Source: Mesorhizobium amorphae CCNWGS0123 | GTDB taxonomy: Bacteria; Pseudomonadota; Alphaproteobacteria; Rhizobiales; Rhizobiaceae | DNA length: 64,000 bases | Reading direction: 5' to 3' | Assembly (NCBI RefSeq): GCF_001686985.1 | Contig: NZ_CP015318.1 | Location: forward strand, 990,001 to 1,054,000 | In this document: piece after piece, positions 1-7,770 of the stretch | How the letters are laid out: every line of letters begins with the position of its first letter | Position numbering within the stretch: position 1 is the stretch's first letter | Position numbers and translations under genes: made by a program | Notes under the pieces: generated by a model | Seen by the model: only the letters and a program-made list of their open reading frames with translations | Databases searched by the model: none | What the model was told of the DNA's origin: nothing

Positions 1-144
1 AATCGTGTGGCGCGCCGTCCGGTTCGCGCCCATGCCAGACCCTTCCGGTGCATGCACATCAAAGGGCCTTGCGGCGATACAAAATGTGCGACTTCTGCTA
101 CGGTGCATTCCTCGGGCCATAAGTGGTCTTAAAAGAACGCCGTC

Positions 145-231
145 GTGGATCGCAAGCTTGCCGCCATTCTTGCTGCCGATGTGGTGGGCTACTCCGCGCT
201 GGGAGGCCCGGATTGTCAATCGAGCATGTAG
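145..231 (+). pseudogene. Remnant of a second adenylate cyclase N-terminus
   Basis: A GTG-initiated 28-codon frame begins VDRKLAAILAADVVGYSAL and ends at TAG 229-231. It repeats the opening motif of the class III cyclase that starts 68 bases downstream in another frame (ERRLTAILAADIAGYSRLM). The shared motif includes the first metal-binding aspartate. The simplest reading is the truncated 5' end of a paralogous cyclase joined to the intact gene by deletion or unequal recombination. It is too short to be a functional cyclase. Confidence 0.55.
201..206 (+). promoter_or_regulatory. Ribosome binding site fixing the TTG start of the cyclase
   Basis: GGGAGG lies six bases upstream of TTG 213. The protein typical of this family begins right there (xSIEHVERRL). 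The upstream ATG at 123 would add 30 residues that look like no cyclase. Confidence 0.6.
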
Positions 232-2108
232 AGCGGCGACTTACGGCCATTCTAGCGGCCGACATCGCCGGCTACAGCCGGCTGATGGGCAACGACGAGG
301 AAGGTACGCTCGCCCAGCTGAAGGAGCATCGGCGTGCCCTGGTCGACCCAAGGATCAATGAACACCGCGGGCGGATTGTCAAAACCACCGGCGATGGAAT
401 GCTGGTCGAGTTCGCGAGTGTGGTCGAGGCCATGCGCTGCGCCGTCGAGGTCCAGCGCGGCATGGCGGAACGCAATGTCGCGGTGCCGGCAGGACAACGT
501 ATCGAGTTCCGCGTCGGCATCAATGTCGGCGACATCATCATCGAGGGTGACGACATTATCGGGGACGGCGTCAACGTGGCAGCCCGCTTGGAGGGGCTCG
601 CGGAGCCTGGCGGCATCTGCGTCTCGGGCCGCGTGCAGGAAGACGCGCAAGGCAAGCTCGACATCGTCTTTGAGGATATGGGCGAACAGGAGCTCAAGAA
701 CATCGCTCGGCCGGTGCGCGCCTTTCGCGTGCGGCTCGCCGCCACGGCCGCTCCGGCGCCCGCCAGCCGGCGTCGGGGATTGTTCGCCGCTCTGGCTCTG
801 ATGATTTTGCTCACTGTAGGCGCGCTGTGGGCCGGTCTTGGCTCTGAGTGGAAATTTCTCAGCATTCTGCGCTCTGGCGATCAATTCACCAGAAGTGCTG
901 AAGTCGGCACGAAACCCGCGATCGCCATTCTCCCGTTCCAGAACCACAGCGACGATTCGGCTCGTGAGCATTTCGCAGATGGATTGACGCAGGATATCAT
1001 CAACGGACTGGGCCGGTTCTCCGCGCTGACCGTGATGTCGTGGAACGCGGTCTTCCCCTACAAGGGAAAGCCCGCAAGCCCGGACGAGATCGGCCGCAGT
1101 CTCGCCGTCAGCTATCTGGTCGAAGGCAGCGTCCGGCAGACCGGCGACCGCGTGCGGGTCATCGCGCAACTCGTCGACACAAGGCAGGGACGGGTGCTTT
1201 GGTCTGCAAGCTTCGAGGAAGCGCTGGCGGACGTGTTTGCGCTGCAGGACAAGATTGTCACTGACATTGTCGGAGTCCTGGCGATTCGCGTGACGCAGAT
1301 CGAACAAAATCGGGTGTTCGCAAAGCCAACCGAAAATCTCGCAGCCTATGATTACGTGCTGCGCGCCAGGCCGGCATTGCAGCGCCCGACGTACGCAAAC
1401 AATGTGGAGGCGCGCGCCCTGCTCAGACGCGCCATCGAGCTTGACCCGAACTACGCTGCCGCCTATGCGGCACTTGCCGAAACCTATCACCTTGCCAGCT
1501 CGATGGGCTGGGCGGAATCGCCAACCGCCTTCCTGAGCCGTGCCGAGGAACTGGCAATCAAGGCGCTGAGCCTTGATGATTCGGAAGTGCGTGCGCGCAT
1601 CACTCTCGGCCACATCCACCTCTTTCGTCAGAGATACAACCAGGCAGAGGCGGAGATCGAGCGCGCCATTGCGATCAATCCGAACGATGCCCACGGCCTC
1701 GCCGGGCGCGGCACCATCCTGTTGTGGCTGGGACAGACGGATGCGGCGATCGAGGCCTTGGAGCAGGCGCAGCGTATCGACCCCGATCTCAATGCGATCG
1801 ATCGCTTTGCGCTGAGCATGGCCTACTATCTGAAGAGGCGTTACGGCGCGGCGATCGAACAGGCGGAACTTAGTCTTCGAACAACCGCGGGCGCGAACTT
1901 CAGCCGTATCCTGCTGGCGGCGGCCTATGCACAAGACAACCGAGCGGAGGACGCCGCGCGTGTCGTAACGATGATACGCCGCATCGACCCAACCTTCGAC
2001 CCGCAGGAGTTCGGAACCAAGCTTCTAAGCGCTGGCGATCTCGAACATCTGCGCGACGGATTCCGCAAGGCCCGCCTCTACCCCGTCACAGAGAGAATGA
2101 ACCGCTAG
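213..2108 (+). CDS. Class III adenylate/guanylate cyclase with TolB-like and TPR domains
   Basis: The 631-residue protein, from TTG 213, has a class III cyclase domain at about 8-175. Catalytic positions appear intact: metal-binding Asp17 (ADIAGYS) and Asp61 (TTGDGML), and the Asn121/Arg125 pair (NVAARLE). A single membrane segment lies near 189-210. A TolB N-terminal-like region follows (about 236-350, with AIAILPFQN), then tetratricopeptide-like repeats to about 620. It probably makes cAMP in the cytoplasm while the C-terminal part senses or recruits partners on the other side of the membrane. Rhizobia carry many such fusions, so the specific signal cannot be predicted. The stop codon TAG is the first part of the adjoining RIME-like repeat. 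Confidence 0.88.
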   Translation: MSIEHVERRLTAILAADIAGYSRLMGNDEEGTLAQLKEHRRALVDPRINEHRGRIVKTTGDGMLVEFASVVEAMRCAVEVQRGMAERNVAVPAGQRIEFRVGINVGDIIIEGDDIIGDGVNVAARLEGLAEPGGICVSGRVQEDAQGKLDIVFEDMGEQELKNIARPVRAFRVRLAATAAPAPASRRRGLFAALALMILLTVGALWAGLGSEWKFLSILRSGDQFTRSAEVGTKPAIAILPFQNHSDDSAREHFADGLTQDIINGLGRFSALTVMSWNAVFPYKGKPASPDEIGRSLAVSYLVEGSVRQTGDRVRVIAQLVDTRQGRVLWSASFEEALADVFALQDKIVTDIVGVLAIRVTQIEQNRVFAKPTENLAAYDYVLRARPALQRPTYANNVEARALLRRAIELDPNYAAAYAALAETYHLASSMGWAESPTAFLSRAEELAIKALSLDDSEVRARITLGHIHLFRQRYNQAEAEIERAIAINPNDAHGLAGRGTILLWLGQTDAAIEALEQAQRIDPDLNAIDRFALSMAYYLKRRYGAAIEQAELSLRTTAGANFSRILLAAAYAQDNRAEDAARVVTMIRRIDPTFDPQEFGTKLLSAGDLEHLRDGFRKARLYPVTERMNR

Positions 2109-2210
2109 AGCGGTTCAGCTTTTGACGGAATCGCCGACCCGCTCTAAGTAGTTGTTTTTACGCAATTCCGGACGGAAAACCGCTACGCACTTTTCCTGGA
2201 ATTGCTCTAG
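2106..2210. repeat. RIME-like mosaic palindromic repeat between convergent genes
   Basis: Two palindromic modules lie side by side. The first runs from AGAGCGG (2107) to CCGCTCT (2139-2145). The second has perfect outer arms GCAATTCC (2162-2169) and GGAATTGC (2198-2205) with an inner GGAAAACCG stretch. Close copies occur at 15297, 19316 and 19915. The element fills the whole gap between the cyclase and YHS genes, and both of their TAG stop codons lie at its ends. It may act as a bidirectional terminator. Confidence 0.8.
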
Positions 2211-2665
2211 TGTCCTGGAAGTAGCGCGCGGTTCTCGTTGGCCTTCGCGACGTTCGCAGCAAGGTCCAGCCCGAAGAGTTCGGGTCCCATCGGGGCCGGC
2301 TTGCCGAAAATATAAAGCTTGCCCTCGCTGATCAGCCAGTTCTCCGGGTTGGCCTCGTCGACCGCGCCCAAGGCCAGCGCCATTGCACAATAATTTCCGA
2401 ACTGCGGCGCGTAGCGAACAGGATCGGCCTTGAAAAGCTCGCGATGCTCGGCGCTCGCGAAGAGGTAGCGGTGCTCGTCCCATTCGTACTCGATCTCCGG
2501 CAGCCCGCGCGTGGGGCTTCCGGTGGTGAAATAGGCGACCGGGTCATAACCCTTGATCGCGAGCGGCACCGCTTCCGTGGCAAAAGAGGGCATCGAGGCC
2601 CCAAACAGGGCGGCTGCGACCGCCAAAACGAGGCTGATGGCATTTCGCCGAGAGACATTGTTCAT
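2207..2665 (-). CDS. Exported YHS-domain protein
   Basis: This 152-residue protein has an N-terminal export signal: an Arg-Arg pair (SRRNAIS) followed by a hydrophobic stretch and an Ala-rich cleavage region ending near SFA. It resembles a Tat or Sec signal. The mature part carries a YHS-type core (IKGYDPVAYFTTGSP, then YLFASAEHRELFKADPVRY and a Cys in GNYCAMA). YHS domains are small modules often linked to metal binding or handling; the precise role of this family is not known. It is a single gene convergent with the cyclase. Its TAG stop belongs to the RIME-like repeat. Confidence 0.8.
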   Translation of the reverse strand: MNNVSRRNAISLVLAVAAALFGASMPSFATEAVPLAIKGYDPVAYFTTGSPTRGLPEIEYEWDEHRYLFASAEHRELFKADPVRYAPQFGNYCAMALALGAVDEANPENWLISEGKLYIFGKPAPMGPELFGLDLAANVAKANENRALLPGH

Positions 2666-3129
2666 GGCGAATTCCCCTGTGATTTGCCCCTTCCCGGGCC
2701 GCGAACAGCCCTACCCCTCCGCGGCAAACGAAGCCGTTTGCGTCATTCCGTTGGGGGCCTGACTATGGCTTTTGTAGCGCTCGGCCGCAACATTTTTCGG
2801 GGATTTTCGGAGTTCGAGTGTGGGGAGGGCCGGCGCCCATTGCAGGGTGCCATTCTTCGTCTGCTTATGGCGCGCAAGGCGAACCTTCCATTCCGAGCGA
2901 CGATTTCAGAAATCAATAGGCGCGGCAATGACATAGTGGTGCCCATTTTCATCTCGTCCGGCGCGCCAATCGGAATGCATATTCCAAAATCGCGTCGCGA
3001 CGTCTAGTTCTGACCCCATCCGGTCATTCCCCCCGCATTTCGGCGTCTCCATCGGCAGACGGTGGTCACCGCACTGCCGCAAAAGAGGCGCAACATTTCC
3101 CGATCGGCTGATGGTTGGAGGAATGATAG
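2666..3129. other. Intergenic region without a convincing gene
   Basis: These 464 bases separate divergently transcribed genes. Small open frames exist in it, but none has a recognisable family motif and a ribosome binding site. It should contain the promoters of the YHS gene (leftward) and the exported hypothetical gene (rightward). I could not assign specific sites. Confidence 0.5.
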
Positions 3130-3510
3130 ATGAGGTGTGAGGCAGTTCTTGGCGTATTGACTGCGGCCAATTTGGTTTTGCTCTTGGGAATCGGGTTGAC
3201 GCAAGTTTTGCCGGCGACCGCACAGGGCGGCATGGGCATCCTTCGCGGCAGCGCCTTCGAGCTCGTGGACCCCCGGGGGCGGGTGCGCGCCATCCAGCCC
3301 GAGGTCGAAGGGGCGAGCGAAACCGTGCTGTTCCGGCTGATCCACCCCAACGGCCAGCCCTCGGTAAAGATCAGTGCCTCGATGACCGGAGCGGGCTTAA
3401 GCTTCGTCGGCGGCGACGACGAGAGCTACATTATCCTCGAAGCGGACGGGCCCGAAAGCCGGCTCAAGATGGTGGAGCCGGGCGGACGCGAGCACCTGGT
3501 CTCGCCCTAG
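3130..3510 (+). CDS. Exported hypothetical protein
   Basis: The gene starts at ATG 3130 behind a GGAGG ribosome site (about 3117-3121). The 126-residue product has a hydrophobic N-terminal signal (LTAANLVLLLGIGLTQVLPA) with likely cleavage after ATA or AQG. The mature part of about 95 residues is predicted beta-rich, with repeated short strand patterns such as GSAFELVDPRGRVRA and VLFRLIHPNGQPSV. I do not recognise the family. Placement outside the cytoplasm is inferred from the signal alone. Its 3' end overlaps, on the other strand, the tail of a ClpS-like remnant. Confidence 0.65.
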   Translation: MRCEAVLGVLTAANLVLLLGIGLTQVLPATAQGGMGILRGSAFELVDPRGRVRAIQPEVEGASETVLFRLIHPNGQPSVKISASMTGAGLSFVGGDDESYIILEADGPESRLKMVEPGGREHLVSP

Positions 3511-3694
3511 CCGCCGCGAAAGGATAGCTGCCGCACACAGCCTTTCCCTGCTGCGCCACTGTCGCGGCGAAGGCCTCCGCCTCCGATCGGTCGAAGACAG
3601 AGCGAACGAGATTGACGACAAACTCCCACGGGGTCTGGTCGTCATTGTGAATGACAAGCTGCAAATCGACTGCCTCGGCGGGAGTATTGCGCAA
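3464..3694 (-). pseudogene. ClpS-like adaptor remnant
   Basis: This leftward frame encodes a recognisable ClpS core: LQLVIHNDDQTPWEFVVNLV, then FAATVAQQGKAVCGSYPF. The NDD-TP-EFVV and QQGKAVCG signatures are those of the N-degron adaptor of ClpAP. The frame lacks an ATG (TTG at 3692-3694 is the only nearby start, preceded by a stop at 3704-3706). After SYPF the sequence becomes Ala/Arg/Pro-rich and antisense to the exported protein gene instead of completing the last ClpS helix. I read it as a truncated or decaying clpS paralogue. A short functional protein cannot be excluded. Confidence 0.5.
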
Positions 3695-3786
3695 TGGGAT
3701 GACTCACTTCTCGGGCTGCTGGCCAACAATATCTGCGCCACCTTGCATGAATTGTTAACGACTTGACCGTTCCATCGCGTGCCTCG

Positions 3787-3825
3787 TTGACATATATGCA
3801 CATAAGATATATGTATCTTGCATAT
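3787..3825 (+). promoter_or_regulatory. Palindromic operator overlapping the promoter of the Nudix-SPFH-NadK operon
   Basis: A TTGACA -35-like hexamer (3787-3792) is followed by nested dyads. The outer arms are ATATGCA (3794-3800) and TGCATAT (3819-3825). The inner dyad is AAGATA-TATG-TATCTT (3804-3819), which also covers the expected -10 position. The site lies 18-56 bases before the regulator's ATG and is AT-rich in a GC-rich surrounding. It suits an autoregulatory operator. Confidence 0.55.
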
Positions 3826-3842
3826 TAGTATGGAGCGCACCA

Positions 3843-4565
3843 ATGGACGAGACGGATTTCCTCAGGGGTTACGACCCGAACGCGTTCCAGCGGCCGTCGG
3901 TGACAGTCGACCTGGTCCTGCTGGGGGTGCGGAATGGAAAGCCTGCCGTCCTGTTGCTCAAGCGCGATCAGCAGCCGTATCAGGGCCGCTGGGCGCTGCC
4001 GGGCGGCTTCGTCGGCATCGACGAGACCCTCGACGCTGCGGCTGCACGGGTGCTCCGCGAGAAGGCCGGGATCGGCCACGCTCACCTCGAGCAGCTCTAC
4101 ACGTTCGGTGCGGTCGATCGTGACCCGCGCATGCGTATCATCAGCGTCGCCTATCTCGCGCTGCTCACCGAGACGGCCTTCGACGCCGCGCTGCAGGCAA
4201 TGCCTGCCCTGCTCCCGGCCGCCATCCAAGTGCCGTGGTCCGGCGAGGCCGGCGGCCCTGTAAGCGTTGTGTCGCCGGAAAACGGGGCGCTGACGCTCGC
4301 CTTCGACCATGCCGATATCCTGGCGACGGCGGTGCTGCGGCTGCGCGGCAAGCTCGACTATTCGGATGTCGGCTTCGCGCTCCTGCCCGAATTGTTCACG
4401 CTGCGCCAGTTGCAGGATGTGCATGAGGCAATTCTCGGCACGTCGCTCAACAAGCCGGCCTTCCGCCGCCGCCTGCTCGACAAAGGCTGGCTTGCTGCCA
4501 CGGGCGCCTATGAGGCGGGCACGGCCTATCGCCCGGCGGAGCTTTACCGTTTTCAACGTCCGTAA
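3843..4565 (+). CDS. NrtR-like regulator with degenerate Nudix domain
   Basis: The 240-residue protein has an N-terminal Nudix fold (about 20-150) and a C-terminal winged-helix region (about 160-238, with LPELFTLRQLQDVHEAILG), the architecture of NrtR regulators of NAD metabolism. The Nudix box (55-77) keeps Gly55, Glu61, Arg69 and Glu73, but the canonical Glu at 70 is Val and that at 74 is Lys. Hydrolysis is therefore doubtful and a ligand-sensing role is more likely. GGAG lies eight bases before ATG 3843. It is first in an operon with an SPFH gene and an NAD kinase-like gene, behind a palindromic promoter, so it probably represses its own operon in response to an NAD-related metabolite such as ADP-ribose. 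Confidence 0.8.
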   Translation: MDETDFLRGYDPNAFQRPSVTVDLVLLGVRNGKPAVLLLKRDQQPYQGRWALPGGFVGIDETLDAAAARVLREKAGIGHAHLEQLYTFGAVDRDPRMRIISVAYLALLTETAFDAALQAMPALLPAAIQVPWSGEAGGPVSVVSPENGALTLAFDHADILATAVLRLRGKLDYSDVGFALLPELFTLRQLQDVHEAILGTSLNKPAFRRRLLDKGWLAATGAYEAGTAYRPAELYRFQRP

Positions 4566-4586
4566 CCGATTGAGGGAGAAACCATC

Positions 4587-5570
4587 ATGGCCACGATCCG
4601 CAGCTTCGGCTTCATCGCCCAGCTTCGCAGCGAAGCAAGCAGCCACATCATCCGCTATCGCAACGGCCAGGTGATGCAGAGCGGCCGCGGCCTGGTCTTC
4701 TGGTTCGCGCCTGAAACCGCCAGCATTGCCGAAGTGCCGATGGACGACCGCGAGATGACGCTGTTCGTCAAGGGCCGCAGCCAGGACTTCCAGACCGTCA
4801 CCGTGCAGGGCACGGTCGGCTGGCACGTCGTCGATCCGCAACGACTGGCCGAACGCGTCGATTTCAGCATCGACCTGAGAACCGGCAGAACGCATGGCGA
4901 GCCGATCGAGACGATACAGGCGCGCATTGCCGGCATCGCCAATCAGGCAGTGCAGCAATATCTGGGGCAGGCGCCGGTGCGCGGACTGCTCGATGCCGGC
5001 CCTGCGCCCTTGCGCGAGCGGCTGCAGGCGGTGGTTGCCGCCGATCCGGCGCTGACGGATATCGGCGTCGCCGCCGTCACGGTACGGCTCACCAACCTCG
5101 TTCCGACAAGCGAGCTCGATCGCGCCTTGCAGACGCCGACCTTCGAGGCGCTGCAGCAGAAGGCCGACCAGGCGACCTTCGAGCGGCGGGCACTCGCCGT
5201 CGAGAAGGAGCGCGCCATTGCCGAGAACGAACTGGCCACCCGAACGGAACTGGCGCGGCGCGAGAAGCTCTTGATCGCCGAAGAGGCCGAGAATGCCCGC
5301 AACCGCGCCACCGGCGTGGCGGAAGCGCGGCAGGTGGAGGCGGCGGCCGAAGCCGAGCGTATCCGCGCCGTCGAAGGCGCCAGGGCCGAGGCGGAGCGGC
5401 AGCGCATCGCGATCTACCGCGACCTGCCGCCGGCCATCCTGCTCGGCCTCGCCGCCCAGCAGCTCGCCGGCAAGCTGGAGAAGATAGAGCATGTCAATGT
5501 GACGCCGGACCTGCTCGCCACCGTGCTTGGCGAATTCCGCAAGGGCCCGGCACTCGTCGATGCCCGCTGA
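4587..5570 (+). CDS. SPFH/band 7 domain protein without transmembrane anchor
   Basis: The 327-residue protein has an SPFH/band 7-type domain (about 15-190) followed by an Ala/Glu-rich helical region (about 195-290, with ALAVEKERAIAENELATRTE) likely to form a coiled coil, as in prohibitins and stomatins. There is no N-terminal membrane segment, which is unusual for the family. Assembly into a cytoplasmic or peripheral membrane scaffold is therefore inferred. It starts 21 bases after the regulator, with GAGGGAGA upstream, and precedes the NAD kinase-like gene by 11 bases. Co-transcription of the three is very likely. Its partner or substrate is unknown. Confidence 0.8.
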   Translation: MATIRSFGFIAQLRSEASSHIIRYRNGQVMQSGRGLVFWFAPETASIAEVPMDDREMTLFVKGRSQDFQTVTVQGTVGWHVVDPQRLAERVDFSIDLRTGRTHGEPIETIQARIAGIANQAVQQYLGQAPVRGLLDAGPAPLRERLQAVVAADPALTDIGVAAVTVRLTNLVPTSELDRALQTPTFEALQQKADQATFERRALAVEKERAIAENELATRTELARREKLLIAEEAENARNRATGVAEARQVEAAAEAERIRAVEGARAEAERQRIAIYRDLPPAILLGLAAQQLAGKLEKIEHVNVTPDLLATVLGEFRKGPALVDAR

Positions 5571-5581
5571 AGGGGGCGAAA

Positions 5582-6478
5582 ATGGCGGTGAACCGTCCCC
5601 GCGCCGTCTTCGTGACGCGTGAGACCGACTACGAGCTTCTGGTCGCGCGCCACGCCACGCGCGATCAGGCTCGATTCTTCCTGCAGACGCGCGGCCAGCG
5701 CATCGAGGATATCGAGGCCCGTCACCATGCCTTCCACGCGGTCCTGGCGGCGGCTCGGGGCTCGGTGCCCGCGGACTGGCGGCAGGCTTTGGTCCGGCGC
5801 GCCGACCTTGACCGGTTCCTCTTCGCCGCGGACGACGTCGTGGTACCGGTCGGGCAGGATGGGCTGGTTGCCAACGTGGCCAAATATCTCGATGGGCAGC
5901 CGGTCCTGGGCGTCAATCCGGCACCGGATCTCTATGACGGGGTCCTGGTAAGGATCGGGGTCGGCAGGCTGGCCAGGTTGCTGGCCGCCAGCATCGCTGG
6001 CGATGCAGGCGTGGAATCCCGAACCATGGTCGAGGCCGAGCTCGACGGCGGGGAAATGCTTCTCGCGCTCAATGAAATCTTTGTCGGCCACCGCAGCCAC
6101 CAGTCGGCCCGTTACCGGATCGAGGCCGAGGGCGAAGCGGAGGACCATTCCTCCAGCGGTCTCATCGTCGCCTCCGGCACCGGCGCGACCGGCTGGGCCC
6201 GCTCGATCATGGACGCAACGCATCTCGATCTGGAGCTTGGCCGCGAGGAGCACGCGGTCGGCTTCTGGGTGCGCGAGCCCTTTCCAAGCGTGGCCACGGC
6301 CACAAGGCTGCGCGCCGGAAAGATCACCGAAAGGCCTCTTCTGATCACCTCCCGGATGAATGAAGGCGGCGTGATTTTCGCGGACGGCATCGAGCAGGAC
6401 TTTATTGCCTTTGACTGGGGCAGGCGTGTGCGACTGTTGCCGGCCTCCCGAGTGCTGCGTCTTGTCGTCGACCAGTGA
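5582..6478 (+). CDS. NAD kinase-like protein
   Basis: The 298-residue protein shows the NAD kinase fold signatures in order: VPVGQDGLVANVAKYL (GQDG at 91-94 in place of the usual GGDG) then PVLGVN, a later NEIFVGHRSH block, and GLIVASGTGATGW in place of the ligand-binding TPTGSTAY-type segment. The Asp of GGDG is kept. It may phosphorylate NAD or a related nucleotide; changed motif residues make the substrate uncertain. An AAGGGGG ribosome site precedes ATG 5582. Last gene of the Nudix-SPFH operon; the combination points to NAD(P) homeostasis. The housekeeping nadK is presumably elsewhere. Confidence 0.72.
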   Translation: MAVNRPRAVFVTRETDYELLVARHATRDQARFFLQTRGQRIEDIEARHHAFHAVLAAARGSVPADWRQALVRRADLDRFLFAADDVVVPVGQDGLVANVAKYLDGQPVLGVNPAPDLYDGVLVRIGVGRLARLLAASIAGDAGVESRTMVEAELDGGEMLLALNEIFVGHRSHQSARYRIEAEGEAEDHSSSGLIVASGTGATGWARSIMDATHLDLELGREEHAVGFWVREPFPSVATATRLRAGKITERPLLITSRMNEGGVIFADGIEQDFIAFDWGRRVRLLPASRVLRLVVDQ

Positions 6479-6514
6479 GCAGGCCAGAGGGGAGAACCCT
6501 CCCAGGGCAACCAT

Positions 6515-7399
6515 CTAATCTTCGATCGGGCGGATATCCGCATCGACGACGCAATAGGGCGCGTAGCGGAAATCGCGGATCGCGATCACTTGCTCGTCCA
6601 GCCACTCGACCAGCATGAAGCCGCGCACCGCGCCGTCAGGCGTCTGCGGATCACGGATCAGGATCGCCGGCTGGCCTTCGACAAAGCCCAGCGACAACGC
6701 CCAGTCACTGGCGCGGTCGTAATTGCCGAAATAAGTCGAGGCCTGTGCCTTGCCGCTGAGGCGGGTGCGGTTGACGACCTCAAGCTGGATATCCTCGGCG
6801 ATCAGCGCCCTGACCGCATCGAAGTCGCGCGCGTTGAACAGGTCGACATAGCGGCGCAGGCGCCGCTCGTCGTCGGCATCGAGCCTCGGCATGACCGTCT
6901 CCTCCGATGCCAGCGCTCTCAACTCGCCCCGGCCGCGATGCAGCGCCGCCTTGGTGGCAGCCAGCGTAGCGCCCGTCACCTCGCAGGTCTCGGAGAGGCT
7001 GAGGCCGAGCACATCGACGAGGATCACGGCGCTGCGCTGCGCCACCGAAAGCTGCATGAAGCTGCGCAGGCTGGCCGCAGCGGCGAGCCTCGCATCGGCA
7101 CCGGCGGAAGGATCCTCTATCGTCGTCATGTCGGCCTCGGTCATGCGCGCCAGCTCCCGCTGGCGCCGGCGCAGCTGGTCCTGCGCGGCATTGTGGGCGA
7201 TGCGAAACAGCCATTGCTCGGGACGTTCGACCACGGCGTTGCCGTCGAGCGCCTGCAGCGCCTTCAGCATCGTCTCCTGCACGATGTCCTCGCCGTCGAT
7301 CACCGAGCCCGACATGCGGGCGCAGTAGCGATGCAGCTTCGGGCGCAGTCCTGCAAGCATCGCCTCCAGTGCCACGCGGTCGAGTTTTTGTGTGCTCAT
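6515..7399 (-). CDS. ECF sigma factor with SnoaL-like C-terminal domain
   Basis: The 294-residue protein has sigma region 2 (about 10-75, GEDIVQETMLKALQAL), sigma region 4 (about 110-160, with RSAVILVDVLGLSLSETCEV) and a C-terminal SnoaL/NTF2-like domain (about 170-290). Such fused extensions are known in some ECF groups, where they modulate activity in place of a separate anti-sigma factor. I prefer ATG 7399 because the in-frame codons up to 7435 have no ribosome site, whereas GGAGA lies before 7399. The next genes upstream are a small protein of unknown family and, divergently, a VOC protein, which may be its targets. The inducing signal is unknown. Confidence 0.82.
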   Translation of the reverse strand: MSTQKLDRVALEAMLAGLRPKLHRYCARMSGSVIDGEDIVQETMLKALQALDGNAVVERPEQWLFRIAHNAAQDQLRRRQRELARMTEADMTTIEDPSAGADARLAAAASLRSFMQLSVAQRSAVILVDVLGLSLSETCEVTGATLAATKAALHRGRGELRALASEETVMPRLDADDERRLRRYVDLFNARDFDAVRALIAEDIQLEVVNRTRLSGKAQASTYFGNYDRASDWALSLGFVEGQPAILIRDPQTPDGAVRGFMLVEWLDEQVIAIRDFRYAPYCVVDADIRPIED

Positions 7400-7449
7400 T
7401 GTCCTCGTTCTCCGCGTGGCTGGTTCAGACGCCATGCCGGCACCCGTGG

Positions 7450-7770
7450 TCAGGCCGGCATGACCTCATCGGCATCCGTCAGCATACGATAGTTGCCGAC
7501 GATTTTTGCCGCCGATCTGCTGAGTGGCCCGGAGCGCCGCTCTGCGTGATCGGCGCTGAACGCCTTGAAGGCATCGAGCCCGGTAAGAGCGGAACTGTCC
7601 TTGTCCTGGCCGACGAGATGGACGAACTCGCCTGTCTCCAGCTCCAGCACCAGATAGCGCACGTATTGCGGCTTCGTTTGGTCGAGCGCCTCGAACACCT
7701 TCGCCACCAGCGCCCGGTTGTCGGCGATGCTGGCGTCTTTCACGCCGTAGCGGATGAGATTGTAGCCCAT
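7450..7770 (-). CDS. Small conserved-looking protein of unknown function
   Basis: The 106-residue soluble protein starts at ATG 7770 behind a strong AGGAGA site. It begins MGYNLIRYGVKDASIADNRA and contains a mixed alpha/beta region (YVRYLVLELETGEFVHLVG), which could be a ferredoxin-like fold of the kind seen in antibiotic-biosynthesis-monooxygenase-like proteins. That is only a guess; I do not recognise the family. It lies 50 bases upstream of the ECF sigma gene on the same strand, so the two may be co-transcribed. Confidence 0.65.
   Translation of the reverse strand: MGYNLIRYGVKDASIADNRALVAKVFEALDQTKPQYVRYLVLELETGEFVHLVGQDKDSSALTGLDAFKAFSADHAERRSGPLSRSAAKIVGNYRMLTDADEVMPA

Noticed and set aside
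252..1934. Long minus-strand open frame (560 codons) across the cyclase gene
   Set aside because: The frame is antisense to a gene with clear domains. It reflects GC-rich codon use, has no protein family motifs and no ribosome site.
2444..3007. 187-codon plus-strand frame opposite the YHS gene
   Set aside because: Its first half is antisense to the signal and core of the YHS protein, and the rest has no motif.
3825..5492. Long minus-strand open frame opposite the Nudix and SPFH genes
   Set aside because: It spans two well-supported plus-strand genes and shows no family signature; it is a shadow frame.
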